DNA from: Streptomyces griseosporeus
GTDB lineage: Bacteria > Actinomycetota > Actinomycetes > Streptomycetales > Streptomycetaceae
Assembly: GCF_014656055.1 (NCBI RefSeq)
Contig: NZ_BNBR01000001.1
Location: 2,046,134-2,104,813 of the forward strand
DNA: 58,680 nt
Reading direction: 5' to 3'
The notes beneath the pieces were generated by a model. That model was not told the origin of the DNA. It ran no database searches and worked only from the letters and a program-made list of their open reading frames with translations. Shown here piece after piece: positions 1 to 7,978 of the stretch. The stretch's first letter is position 1, and every line of letters begins with the position of its first letter. The translations under genes were made by a program, and so were the position numbers.

Positions 1-56
1 CGCGCCGCAGGGCGCGCGGCCGTCCGCCGTCGCGTGCGTACTGTCCCCGCGCGTCG

Positions 57-764
57 TCAGGACCAGGTCGCGACCAGGTAGCCGACGCCGTACGGCGCGT
101 CCTCGTAGAGCAGCGCGCCGGACAGGTCCGCGTCCTCGGCGGCACCGGCGAGCACCTGCCAGGGGGCACGGCCGGAGACCTTCAGCTCCTCGGCCAGGCG
201 TACGTCCAGCCCCTTGAGCGCCGCGACGTCGGCGGAGCCCAGCGCCCGGCCGGCCGCCGCGTCGAAGGGCTCCGCCCGCTCGTCGAGGTAGCCGGGGGCC
301 TTGAGGGTGCGGCAGGCGCTGGCGTCGCCCATCACCAGCAGCGCGACCCGCGGGTCGGACGCGGCGATCTCCCGGCCGGTCGCGGCGCACCGCTCCGGGT
401 CCAGCGTCCGCGCCACGGCACGGGCCTCGACGGGGGCGTCGGCCCAGCCGACCCGCCCCAGCAGCCACGCGGCGACGGCGAGCGACGCGGGCAGTACGGC
501 GGCGCCGTCCGGGTCGGCGCCCCGCCCGAGGACGACGTCCACGTCGACGCCGAAACCACGGAACGAGCCCCGCGCGCCCTCGCCGTACGCCGCGCCCTCC
601 TCGGCGGGCCCGACGACCACGAGCCGGTCGGGTCGGGCGGCGGCCAGGACACCGACCGCGTCTACGCACGCGGCACGGGCGGCATCCAGCTCGGACGCGG
701 CCCCGGCGGCCACCTCGGGCACGAGCAACGGCGGACAGGGACAGACGGCAGCGGCGACAAGCAT
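57..764 (-). CDS. LigB-like class III extradiol dioxygenase homologue
   Basis: The 235-residue product starts with a hydrophobic strand followed by a CPCPP-LLVPEV segment and then a VVVGPAEE segment, which is the pattern of the LigB/MEMO-type class III extradiol dioxygenase fold. Enzymes of this fold open aromatic rings with iron, but the actinobacterial copies next to miaB have no assigned substrate. I do not see a convincing set of iron-binding histidines, so it may not be an active dioxygenase. It lies downstream of miaB on the same strand, about 550 bases away, as in other actinomycetes. The ATG at 764 is the only good start. The family call is moderate; the function is unknown. Confidence 0.75.
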   Translation of the reverse strand: MLVAAAVCPCPPLLVPEVAAGAASELDAARAACVDAVGVLAAARPDRLVVVGPAEEGAAYGEGARGSFRGFGVDVDVVLGRGADPDGAAVLPASLAVAAWLLGRVGWADAPVEARAVARTLDPERCAATGREIAASDPRVALLVMGDASACRTLKAPGYLDERAEPFDAAAGRALGSADVAALKGLDVRLAEELKVSGRAPWQVLAGAAEDADLSGALLYEDAPYGVGYLVATWS

Positions 765-869
765 GATCGGCAGCCTAATGCCGAGCGGCGACGGGACGGC
801 TCTTCGGCAGGGGGTGAGGCGGGGGGCGTGCCGCGGGGTGCGCTCGGGGGAGGGTGCGCAGGGTGCCGG

Positions 870-1110
870 CGCTCAACCCGCCGGCCGGGGGCGTGGCCGG
901 GGGCCTGCACGGGCGCGCGGCGCCGCCCTCGGACCGAGGCAAGGCGTCAGCCCGCCGGCCGGGGACGTGGCACGAGCCGGACCGGCGCACGGCGCGCGCC
1001 TCTCGGGCCGAGGCAAGGCGTCAGCCCGCCGGCCGGGGGGGGTCGCCGGAGCCTGCACCGGCGCGCGGCGCCCGCCCCTCGGACCGAGGCAAGGCGCCCC
1101 ACCCCCGGCG
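870..1110. repeat. Degenerate tandem repeat, unit about 75 bases, three copies
   Basis: A core reading CTCGGACCGAGGCAAGGCG followed by TCAGCCCGCCGGCCGGGG starts at 928, recurs at 1002 (one change) and begins again at 1078, where the tail differs. The sequence before the first core (CGCCGGCCGGGGGC at about 880) shows an extra partial unit. The period is 74 to 76 bases. The copies are non-coding and lie downstream of miaB. Expansion by slippage or a small GC-rich element are both possible. Confidence 0.75.
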
Positions 1111-1163
1111 GAAGGCGCTGCATCAGCCACCCGCCCACAGGCCACGGGCCGCCGCAGGCACAG

Positions 1164-1178
1164 AGGGGCGCGGGGAAC
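1164..1178 (+). repeat. Dispersed motif AGGGGCGCGGGGAAC, copy 1
   Basis: AGGGGCGCGGGGAAC here is followed by TGCGCGAGCAACCCCC. The same 15 bases recur inverted at 2984-2998 on the other side of miaB. I recall this kind of motif as common in intergenic regions of many Streptomyces genomes, but I cannot count it here. Confidence 0.65.
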
Positions 1179-1311
1179 TGCGCGAGCAACCCCCACCCAC
1201 CCGCACCGCCGTGTCCACGCCGCGGCGCCACGGCGGGATGCCGACCCCGTCGCCGCCCGCAGGCCCCCAGCACAGCCGAGGTGAGCGACGGCGCATGCCG
1301 TACAGCGGTCG

Positions 1312-2838
1312 TCAGTCGCAGCCGCAGCCGCTCGTCGCCGCCGGGAGCGGGGCCGGGACGCCGATCTTGGGCAGGCCGAGCAGGACGCCCGCCGGCTTCG
1401 CCGCCTTCTCGGCGTTGCGCTTCTCCCAGGCGTCGCCCGCGCGCGTGCGGCGCACGTCCAGCACCGGGCCCTCGGCGAGGAGGTGGTGCGGGGCGGCGTA
1501 GGTCACCTCGACGGTGACGACGTCACCCGGGCGCACCTCCTGGTCGGGCTTGGTGAAGTGGACCAGGCGGTTGTCGGCGGCGCGGCCGGACAGGCGGTGC
1601 GTGGTGTCGTCCTTGCGGCCCTCGCCCTCGGCGACCATGAGGTCGAGCGTCCGCCCGACCTGCTTCTTGTTCTCCTCCCAGGAGATCTCCTCCTGGAGGG
1701 CGACGAGACGCATGTAGCGCTCCTGGACGACCTCCTTGGGGATCTGGTTCTCCATGGTCGCGGCCGGGGTCCCGGGCCGCTTGGAGTACTGGAAGGTGAA
1801 CGCCTGCGCGAACCGCGCCTCCCGCACCACGTGCAGGGTCTCCTCGAAGTCCTCCTCGGTCTCGCCGGGGAAGCCCACGATGATGTCGGTGGTGATCGCG
1901 GCGTGCGGGATCGCCTCGCGGACCTTGCGGATGATGTCGAGGTAACGCGACTGCCGGTAGGAGCGGCGCATCGCCTTCAGGACGGTGTCCGAGCCGGACT
2001 GGAGCGGCATGTGCAGCTGCGGCATCACGTTCGGCGTCTCGGCCATGGCCGCGATCACGTCGTCCGTGAAGTCACGCGGGTGCGGCGAGGTGAAGCGCAC
2101 CCGCTCCAGGCCCTCGATCCTCCCGCAGGCGCGCAGCAGCTTGCTGAACGCCTCGCGGTCGCCGATGTCCGAGCCGTACGCGTTGACGTTCTGGCCGAGC
2201 AGCGTGATCTCGGAGACGCCCTCGGCGACCAGCGCCTCGACCTCGGCCAGGATCTCGCCGGGGCGGCGGTCCTTCTCCTTGCCGCGCAGCGCCGGGACGA
2301 TGCAGAAGGTGCAGGTGTTGTTGCAGCCGACGGAGATGGACACCCAGGCCGCGTACGCGCTCTCGCGCCGCGTCGGCAGCGTGGAGGGGAACGCCTCCAG
2401 CGACTCGGCGATCTCGACCTGCGCCTCCTCCTGGACGCGGGCACGCTCCAGCAGGACCGGCAGCTTGCCGATGTTGTGCGTGCCGAAGACGACGTCCACC
2501 CAGGGCGCCTTCCGCACGATGGTGTCGCGGTCCTTCTGCGCGAGGCAGCCGCCGACCGCGATCTGCATGCCGGGGCGCGAGGCCTTCTTCGGCGCCAGCC
2601 GGCCGAGGTTGCCGTAGAGCCGGTTGTCGGCGTTCTCGCGGACCGCGCAGGTGTTGAAGACCACGACGTCCGCGTCGCCGTCCGAGCCCTCCGGGGCCCG
2701 TACGTATCCGGCCTCTTCCAGCAGCCCGGCCAATCGCTCGGAATCGTGGACGTTCATCTGGCACCCGTAGGTGCGGATCTCGTAGCTCTTGGGGGCGTGA
2801 ACGTCCACTGCGGGGCTCCGGTCGCTGCTGCTGGTCAT
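1312..2838 (-). CDS. miaB: tRNA-2-methylthio-N6-dimethylallyladenosine synthase MiaB
   Basis: MiaB is a radical-SAM enzyme that adds a methylthio group to isopentenyl-adenosine at position 37 of tRNAs reading UNN codons. The 508-residue product has the N-terminal UPF0004 domain with three cluster cysteines (C26, C64, C98), then the radical-SAM CxxxCxxC motif (C172, C176, C179), and a C-terminal TRAM domain. It ends in a GCGCD tail. The ATG at 2838 directly precedes the conserved [11 protein letters not shown] block region; the frame stays open further upstream but that translation is not family-like. The length is normal for actinobacteria. Confidence 0.97.
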   Translation of the reverse strand: MTSSSDRSPAVDVHAPKSYEIRTYGCQMNVHDSERLAGLLEEAGYVRAPEGSDGDADVVVFNTCAVRENADNRLYGNLGRLAPKKASRPGMQIAVGGCLAQKDRDTIVRKAPWVDVVFGTHNIGKLPVLLERARVQEEAQVEIAESLEAFPSTLPTRRESAYAAWVSISVGCNNTCTFCIVPALRGKEKDRRPGEILAEVEALVAEGVSEITLLGQNVNAYGSDIGDREAFSKLLRACGRIEGLERVRFTSPHPRDFTDDVIAAMAETPNVMPQLHMPLQSGSDTVLKAMRRSYRQSRYLDIIRKVREAIPHAAITTDIIVGFPGETEEDFEETLHVVREARFAQAFTFQYSKRPGTPAATMENQIPKEVVQERYMRLVALQEEISWEENKKQVGRTLDLMVAEGEGRKDDTTHRLSGRAADNRLVHFTKPDQEVRPGDVVTVEVTYAAPHHLLAEGPVLDVRRTRAGDAWEKRNAEKAAKPAGVLLGLPKIGVPAPLPAATSGCGCD

Positions 2839-2983
2839 GCCCTCAAGGGTAGGCGGTCCCGGGAGGGCCCCTTCCCGCGCCTGAGGGGTGCGCGGACACC
2901 GTGCGCGGAGGCCGTGGGGGGCGCCAGGTGCGGACGCCGCGCGCCGGCCTGCGGGAAGGCGCGGCGGAAGACCGGGCGCCCCG

Positions 2984-2998
2984 GTTCCCCGCGCCCCT
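2984..2998 (-). repeat. Dispersed motif AGGGGCGCGGGGAAC, copy 2 (inverted)
   Basis: The plus strand reads GTTCCCCGCGCCCCT, the exact reverse complement of the 1164-1178 copy. It sits in the 240-base gap between miaB and the divergent LacI-family gene, so the two copies flank miaB in opposite orientation. Confidence 0.65.
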
Positions 2999-3078
2999 GT
3001 GAAACCCCCGCCGCAAACCCCCCCTTGTCCCCCGACCCCCGCCCCGTAATATCGGTGATCTCTTGGGGGGAGGTGGTC

Positions 3079-4101
3079 ATGGGCAGACAGCGCCCTGACA
3101 CGCCGACGCTGGAGGAGGTCGCCGCGCGCGCCGGCGTGGGGCGGGGCACCGTCTCCCGCGTCATCAACAACGCGGCCGGCGTGAAGGAGTCCACGCGGCG
3201 CCTCGTGCAGCAGGCCATCGCGGAGCTGGGGTACGTGCCCAACCTCGCGGCGCGCTCGCTCGCCGGGCGGCGGGCCGACGCGGTCGCGCTGGTCATGACC
3301 GAGCCGGACTGGCGGCAGTTCGCCGAGCCGTTCTTCTCCGAGATCGTCCGCACGCTCGGCGACACCCTCACCGAGACCGGCCTCCAGCTCCTGCTGACGC
3401 TCGTCCGCTCCGACACCGAGCGCAGCCGCTTCCTGGAGTACGCGCGCGGTGGCCGGGTCGACGGGGTGCTGGTGATGTCCGTGCACGCCGACGACCCGCT
3501 GCCCGACATGCTGGCCGAGGCCCGGCTGCCCACCGTCCTGCTCGGCCGCCGCTCCGGCGACGAGTCCATCAGCTACGTCGACGCGGACAACGTCGGTGGC
3601 GCCCGCAGCGCGGTGACCCGCCTCGTGGAGCAGGGCCGGCGGGCGATCGCCACCATCACCGGGCCGCTGGACATGTACGCCGCCCAGTGCCGTCTGCGCG
3701 GCTACCAGGAGGCACTGGAGCTGGCGGGACTGCCGGGCAGCGCCTCCCTGGTCGCCGAGGGCGACTTCACCGAGGAGAGCGGGCGGCATGCCATGGCGGA
3801 GCTGCTCGCCCGGCACCCGGAGATCGACGGCGTCCTCGCCGCGTCGGACACCACGGCCGCCGGTGCCCTGACGGCGCTGCGCGCGGCGGGGCGCCGGGTG
3901 CCCGAGGACGTCGCCGTGATCGGTTTCGACGACTTTCCGCTGGCCCGCCGCACCGACCCGCCGCTGACCACGGTGCGGCAGCCGCTGGAGGAGATCGGAC
4001 GGGCGATGGTCCGGCTGCTCCAGGAGGAGATGGAGGAGCCGTCCGTGGCCTGGCGGCACGTCATCCTCCGCACGGAACTGGTGGTCCGCGAGTCGGCCTG
4101 A
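3079..4101 (+). CDS. CebR-like LacI-family transcriptional repressor
   Basis: The 340-residue protein has an N-terminal LacI helix-turn-helix ([20 protein letters not shown], about residues 9-28) and a periplasmic-binding-protein-like ligand domain with [14 protein letters not shown] and a C-terminal [16 protein letters not shown] segment. These blocks resemble CebR, the cellobiose-responsive repressor of streptomycetes, which binds TGGGAGCGCTCCCA and releases it when cello-oligosaccharides bind. Three such palindromes lie just downstream, around the promoter of the cellulase genes, so a local repressor role is likely (inference). Purine-rich GGGGGGAGG precedes the ATG at 3079. The main cebR is normally next to the cebEFG transporter, which is absent here, so this is probably a paralogue. 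Confidence 0.9.
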   Translation: MGRQRPDTPTLEEVAARAGVGRGTVSRVINNAAGVKESTRRLVQQAIAELGYVPNLAARSLAGRRADAVALVMTEPDWRQFAEPFFSEIVRTLGDTLTETGLQLLLTLVRSDTERSRFLEYARGGRVDGVLVMSVHADDPLPDMLAEARLPTVLLGRRSGDESISYVDADNVGGARSAVTRLVEQGRRAIATITGPLDMYAAQCRLRGYQEALELAGLPGSASLVAEGDFTEESGRHAMAELLARHPEIDGVLAASDTTAAGALTALRAAGRRVPEDVAVIGFDDFPLARRTDPPLTTVRQPLEEIGRAMVRLLQEEMEEPSVAWRHVILRTELVVRESA

Positions 4102-4156
4102 GCCGGCCCGCCCGCTCCCTCCGCCTGTCCACGCCCTCCCGTTCCGACCCAATTTC

Positions 4157-4170
4157 CGGGAGCGCTCCCA
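4157..4170. promoter_or_regulatory. CebR-type operator, distal site
   Basis: CGGGAGCGCTCCCA matches the CebR consensus TGGGAGCGCTCCCA at 13 of 14 positions and holds a perfect 12-base palindrome. It lies about 55 bases after the repressor stop codon and about 130 bases upstream of the predicted transcription start. The centre-to-centre distance to the first proximal site is 149 bases, close to 14 helical turns, which would suit DNA looping. Confidence 0.75.
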
Positions 4171-4256
4171 ATTCGCCGCTCCCCTCACTCCCACCCCACG
4201 CCTCACCCCTGACCTGCGGCTTCGAAATCCCTTCGACACATTTCCCGTCCACGGTC

Positions 4257-4286
4257 TTGTCAGGGACATGAGCGGCTCCCTACAGT
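4257..4286 (+). promoter_or_regulatory. Predicted sigma-HrdB-type promoter of the cellulase operon
   Basis: TTGTCA (4257-4262) and TACAGT (4281-4286) are separated by 18 bases and fit the streptomycete housekeeping consensus. Transcription would start near 4293, so both proximal operators lie just inside the transcribed leader. Confidence 0.65.
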
Positions 4287-4305
4287 CCAGGCGAAACGGA
4301 GGGAA

Positions 4306-4319
4306 TGGGAGCGCTCCCA
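4306..4319. promoter_or_regulatory. CebR-type operator, proximal site 1 (perfect)
   Basis: TGGGAGCGCTCCCA is a perfect consensus site, extended to a 16-base palindrome by flanking A and T. Its centre lies about 20 bases after the predicted start, so bound repressor would block initiation or early elongation. Confidence 0.88.
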
Positions 4320-4330
4320 TATGCGACTCA

Positions 4331-4344
4331 TGGGAGCGCTCCCG
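4331..4344. promoter_or_regulatory. CebR-type operator, proximal site 2
   Basis: TGGGAGCGCTCCCG differs from the consensus only at the last base. It is centred 25 bases from proximal site 1 and 36 bases before the GH12 start codon. Confidence 0.85.
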
Positions 4345-4379
4345 CACCGCTCCCCCCACCTCCCCCCGAGAGGACCCGC

Positions 4380-5522
4380 ATGCGACCGTCAAAGCACCAT
4401 GCCCGCAGAGCGCGTGGCCTGTTCGGCGCGCTGCTCACCTCGCTCACCGTGGCCGCGGCGCTGCTGAGCGGCGCCACGGCCGCGCAGGCCGACACGACGA
4501 TCTGCGAGCAGTACGGCTCCACGACGATCCAGGGCCGGTACGTCGTCCAGAACAACCGCTGGGGCACCAGCGAGACCCAGTGCATCTCCGTCAGCGACAC
4601 CGGCTTCCGGCTCACCCAGGCCGACGGCTCCGTCCCGACGAACGGCGCCCCGAAGTCGTACCCGTCGATCTTCAACGGCTGCCACTACACCAACTGCTCC
4701 CCCGGCACCAACCTCCCGCTGCAGCTCAGCAGCATCTCCAGCGCGCCGACCAGCATCTCCTACGGCTACGTCAGCAACGCGGTCTACGACGCCGCGTACG
4801 ACATCTGGCTGGACCCGACGCCCCGCAAGGACGGCGTGAACCGTACCGAGATCATGGTCTGGTTCAACAAGGTCGGCTCGATCCAGCCCGTGGGCTCGCA
4901 GGTCGGCACGGCCACCGTGGCCGGGCGGCAGTGGCAGGTGTGGTCCGGCAACAACGGCTCCAACGACGTGCTGTCCTTCGTCGCGCCCTCGGCGATCACC
5001 AGCTGGAACTTCGACGTCATGGACTTCGTCCGGCAGGCGATCTCCCGCGGCCTCGCGCAGAGCAGCTGGTACCTGACGAGCGTGCAGGCGGGCTTCGAGC
5101 CCTGGCAGAACGGCGCCGGCCTCGCCGTCAACTCCTTCTCCTCCACGGTCAACACCGGCGGCGGCACCGACCCGGGCAACCCCGGTGACCCCGGCACCCC
5201 GGCGTCGGCCTGCAAGGTGACGTACGCGACCAACGTCTGGCAGGGCGGCTTCACCGCCAACGTCACCGTCGCCAACACCGGCTCCACCGCGGTGAACGGC
5301 TGGAAGGTGGCGTTCACCCTGCCGTCCGGCCAGCAGATCACCAGCGCCTGGGGCGCCACCGTCTCCCCGTCCTCGGGCGCGGTCACGGCGAGCAACCTCG
5401 CGTACAACGGCCAGATCGCCCCCGGCGGCCAGGCGGCCTTCGGCTTCCAGGGCAGCTACAGCGGCACCTTCGCCAAGCCCTCCGCTTTCAGCCTGAACGG
5501 CACCGCCTGCTCCGTCGCCTGA
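4380..5522 (+). CDS. Secreted GH12 endoglucanase with CBM2 (CelB-type)
   Basis: This 380-residue protein cleaves internal beta-1,4 bonds of cellulose. It has a basic signal peptide ending ATAAQA (about residue 35), a GH12 domain to about residue 255, a Gly/Pro/Asp linker, and a C-terminal CBM2 (about 276-380) beginning [14 protein letters not shown]. The likely nucleophile is the Glu in NRTEIMVWF and the likely acid/base the Glu in [10 protein letters not shown], as in the Streptomyces CelB enzymes. The ATG at 4380 follows GAGAGGA by five bases; an upstream in-frame start would place coding sequence over the operators. It is the first gene of the cellulase operon. Confidence 0.95.
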   Translation: MRPSKHHARRARGLFGALLTSLTVAAALLSGATAAQADTTICEQYGSTTIQGRYVVQNNRWGTSETQCISVSDTGFRLTQADGSVPTNGAPKSYPSIFNGCHYTNCSPGTNLPLQLSSISSAPTSISYGYVSNAVYDAAYDIWLDPTPRKDGVNRTEIMVWFNKVGSIQPVGSQVGTATVAGRQWQVWSGNNGSNDVLSFVAPSAITSWNFDVMDFVRQAISRGLAQSSWYLTSVQAGFEPWQNGAGLAVNSFSSTVNTGGGTDPGNPGDPGTPASACKVTYATNVWQGGFTANVTVANTGSTAVNGWKVAFTLPSGQQITSAWGATVSPSSGAVTASNLAYNGQIAPGGQAAFGFQGSYSGTFAKPSAFSLNGTACSVA

Positions 5523-5548
5523 TCCGCCCCGCCGGATCACCCACCGCT

Positions 5549-5596
5549 CCGGGACCCGCCCGCCCTTCTTCCCCGCGCCGATCGGGCGGGTCCCGG
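5549..5596 (+). repeat. 14-bp perfect hairpin between GH12 and GH3 genes
   Basis: Arms CCGGGACCCGCCCG (5549-5562) and CGGGCGGGTCCCGG (5583-5596) are exact complements around a 20-base loop. No T-run follows, so it is more likely a partial attenuator or mRNA-end stabiliser than a full terminator. A smaller 6-bp hairpin (GATCCG/CGGATC, 5521-5538) overlaps the GH12 stop region. Confidence 0.75.
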
Positions 5597-5651
5597 GAAT
5601 CCGCTCAGCGCCGCCCCGCTCCCGGACCCGCACCCGGAAAGGCCCACCCGC

Positions 5652-7883
5652 ATGAGCCTCCTCGCCCGCCGCCGCCCGGCGACCGCACTCGTCCTGTGCG
5701 CCGCGGCCCTGGCCCTCACGGGGTCGGCGGTCGCCGCCCCGGAGCGGCCCGCCCCCGCGGCGGCCGCCGCCCTGCCCTACCAGGACCCGTCGTTGCCGGT
5801 GCAGGACCGCGTCACCGACCTGCTGGCCCGCATGTCCCTCGACGACAAGCTCGGCCAGATGACGCAGATCGAGAAGGACGCGCTGGTCCCGCAGTCCGAC
5901 CTGGCGACGTACCGCATCGGCTCGGTGCTGTCCGGCGGCGACTCCACGGTCAGCCCCAACAACGCCCAGACCTGGGCGGACACCTACGACAGCCTCCAGC
6001 GCACCGCGCTGACCACCCCGCTCGGCATCCCGATGATCTACGGCATCGACGCCGTGCACGGCCACAACGCGGTACGCGGCGCCACCCTCTTCCCGCACAA
6101 CATCGGCCTGGGCGCCACCCGTGACCCCGCGCTCGTCGAACGCGTCGGGCGGGCGGTCGCCGAGGAGGTCTCCGGCACCGGCATCGACTGGGACTTCGCG
6201 CCGTGCCTGTGCGTGGCCCGCAACGACCGCTGGGGCCGGACCTACGAGTCGTACGGCGAGACCGCCGAACTGCCGTCCGCCATGACGACGTTCGTCACCG
6301 GGCTGCAGGGCGAGACGCTCGGCGCCGGCCCCGCCTCCGTCCTCGCGACCGCCAAGCACTACCTCGGCGACGGCGGCACCACCGGCGGTGTCGACCAGGG
6401 CAACACCGAGGTGTCCGAGGCCGAGCTGCGGGCGATCCACCTGCCGCCGTTCAAGGAGGCGGTGCGCCGCGGCGTCGGCTCGGTGATGCTGTCGTACAGC
6501 AGCTGGAACGGTGTGAAGTCGCACGCCAACAAGTACCTGGTGACCGACGTCCTCAAGGGCGAGCTGGGCTTCACCGGGTTCGTCGTCTCCGACTGGGCCG
6601 CGGTCGACCAGCTCGACGGGCAGACCGGCTTCACCGGCGCCGAGATCAGCACGGCCGTCAACGCGGGCGTCGACATGGTGATGGTCCCGCACGACTACAA
6701 GAAGTTCCTCTCCCTGCTGCGCGGCGAGGTCACCGCGGGCCGCATCGCGCAGGCCCGGATCGACGACGCCAACCGCCGCATCCTGACGAAGAAGTTCCAG
6801 CTCGGGCTGTTCGAACGGCCGCTGACCGACCGGTCGTACACCGGCACGGTCGGCTCCGCCGCGCACCGGCAGCTGGCCCGGCAGGCCGTGCGCGAGTCGC
6901 AGGTGCTGCTGAAGAACGACGGCGGGATCCTGCCGCTGCCGAAGTCGGCGAAGCTGTTCGTCGCGGGCAAGTCGGCCGACGACATCGGCAACCAGAGCGG
7001 CGGCTGGACGGTCGGCTGGCAGGGCCGCAGCGGCCAGGTCACCGACGGCACCACGATCCTCCAGGGCATCCGGGCCACCGTCACCGACCCGTCCCGGGTC
7101 ACCTTCGACCGGTACGGCAACGGCATCGACGGCAGCTACACGGCGGCGGTCGCCGTCGTGGGCGAGACGCCCTACGCCGAGGGCAAGGGCGACCGCCCGG
7201 GCAGCCTCGGGCTGGACCAGGAGGACCTGCAGACCCTGGCGCGGCTCAAGGCGAGCGGGGTGCCCGTCGTCGTGGTGCTGGTCTCCGGCCGCCCGCTCGA
7301 CATCGCGGCCCAGCTGCCCGACTGGCGGGCGCTGCTGGCGGCCTGGCTGCCGGGCACCGAGGGCGCCGGCGTCTCCGACGTGCTGTTCGGCGACCACGCC
7401 CCCACCGGCAAGCTGCCGATGACCTGGATGCGCAGCGCCTCGCAGGAGCCGATCAACACCGGCGACGGCAAGGACCCGCTGTTCCCCTACGGGTTCGGGC
7501 TCACGTACGACGGCACCCAGCCGACACCGGAGCCGTCCCCCACGCCGACCCCGACCCCTACGCCCACCCCGACCCCGACGCCCACGCCCGCCGCCTGCAC
7601 GGCGACCTTCAAGACCGCCTCCTCCTGGCAGGGCGGCTACCAGGCCGAGGTCACCGTCAAGAACACCGGCACCGGCGCGCTGACGGGCTGGGCGGTCGAC
7701 TGGGACCTGGCCGGGGCCACGATCACCAACCTCTGGAACGGCACCCTGACCACGTCCGGGGGCCGGGCCACCGTCCGCAACGCCTCCTTCAACGGCTCGC
7801 TCGCCCCCGGCGCCACCGCCTCGTTCGGCTTCACCGCGAACGGCACCGCGGGCACGCCGGTGCTGCGCTGCACCGGCAGCTGA
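5652..7883 (+). CDS. Secreted GH3 beta-glucosidase with C-terminal CBM2
   Basis: The 743-residue protein has a signal peptide with cleavage near residue 29, a GH3 N-terminal barrel with the nucleophile Asp in GFVVSDWAAVDQL, and the GH3 C-terminal domain ending near YGFGLTYDG. A Pro-Thr linker (about 624-645) leads to a CBM2 (about 647-743). GH3 enzymes release glucose from cellobiose or from chain ends. A secreted form with its own cellulose-binding domain is less usual in Streptomyces, where many beta-glucosidases are intracellular. GGAAAGG lies upstream of the ATG. It sits 129 bases after the GH12 gene and is probably co-transcribed. Confidence 0.94.
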   Translation: MSLLARRRPATALVLCAAALALTGSAVAAPERPAPAAAAALPYQDPSLPVQDRVTDLLARMSLDDKLGQMTQIEKDALVPQSDLATYRIGSVLSGGDSTVSPNNAQTWADTYDSLQRTALTTPLGIPMIYGIDAVHGHNAVRGATLFPHNIGLGATRDPALVERVGRAVAEEVSGTGIDWDFAPCLCVARNDRWGRTYESYGETAELPSAMTTFVTGLQGETLGAGPASVLATAKHYLGDGGTTGGVDQGNTEVSEAELRAIHLPPFKEAVRRGVGSVMLSYSSWNGVKSHANKYLVTDVLKGELGFTGFVVSDWAAVDQLDGQTGFTGAEISTAVNAGVDMVMVPHDYKKFLSLLRGEVTAGRIAQARIDDANRRILTKKFQLGLFERPLTDRSYTGTVGSAAHRQLARQAVRESQVLLKNDGGILPLPKSAKLFVAGKSADDIGNQSGGWTVGWQGRSGQVTDGTTILQGIRATVTDPSRVTFDRYGNGIDGSYTAAVAVVGETPYAEGKGDRPGSLGLDQEDLQTLARLKASGVPVVVVLVSGRPLDIAAQLPDWRALLAAWLPGTEGAGVSDVLFGDHAPTGKLPMTWMRSASQEPINTGDGKDPLFPYGFGLTYDGTQPTPEPSPTPTPTPTPTPTPTPTPAACTATFKTASSWQGGYQAEVTVKNTGTGALTGWAVDWDLAGATITNLWNGTLTTSGGRATVRNASFNGSLAPGATASFGFTANGTAGTPVLRCTGS

Positions 7884-7923
7884 GGCCCTCCGATCGAACC
7901 GCCGCGCACCACTCGGCACCGCT

Positions 7924-7953
7924 TCGTACCACCTCGTACCACCTCGTACCACC
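7924..7953 (+). repeat. Three tandem copies of TCGTACCACC
   Basis: The 10-base unit is repeated exactly three times in the 95-base gap between the GH3 and GH6 genes, 25 bases before the GH6 start codon. The role is unknown; its position would put it in the leader of the GH6 reading frame on a polycistronic message. Confidence 0.8.
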
Positions 7954-7978
7954 CGCAGATCACTCACGAGGAGGGCAC

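Larger units (their letters stand above)
765..1311. other. Non-coding, repeat-rich gap between miaB and the LigB-like gene
   Basis: No convincing gene is present in these 547 bases; the open frames here are low-complexity Arg/Pro/Gly/Ala translations typical of GC-rich spacer. The stretch holds three degenerate copies of a roughly 75-base repeat (870-1110) and one copy of a motif that recurs beyond miaB (1164-1178). No clear promoter was found. Confidence 0.7.

Noticed and set aside
1..56. End or start of a further gene at the left edge
   Set aside because: The first 56 bases show no start codon with a ribosome binding site and no recognisable protein text; miaA is expected further left.
2839..4392. 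Upstream extension of miaB to about 1000 codons
   Set aside because: The extension crosses the divergent LacI gene and is not family-like; the ATG at 2838 fits MiaB.
4389..7967. A very long antisense open frame across the GH12 and GH3 genes
   Set aside because: It is the minus-strand shadow of real GC-rich genes; its translation is low-complexity Ala/Gly/Arg/Val, while the plus strand encodes clear enzymes.
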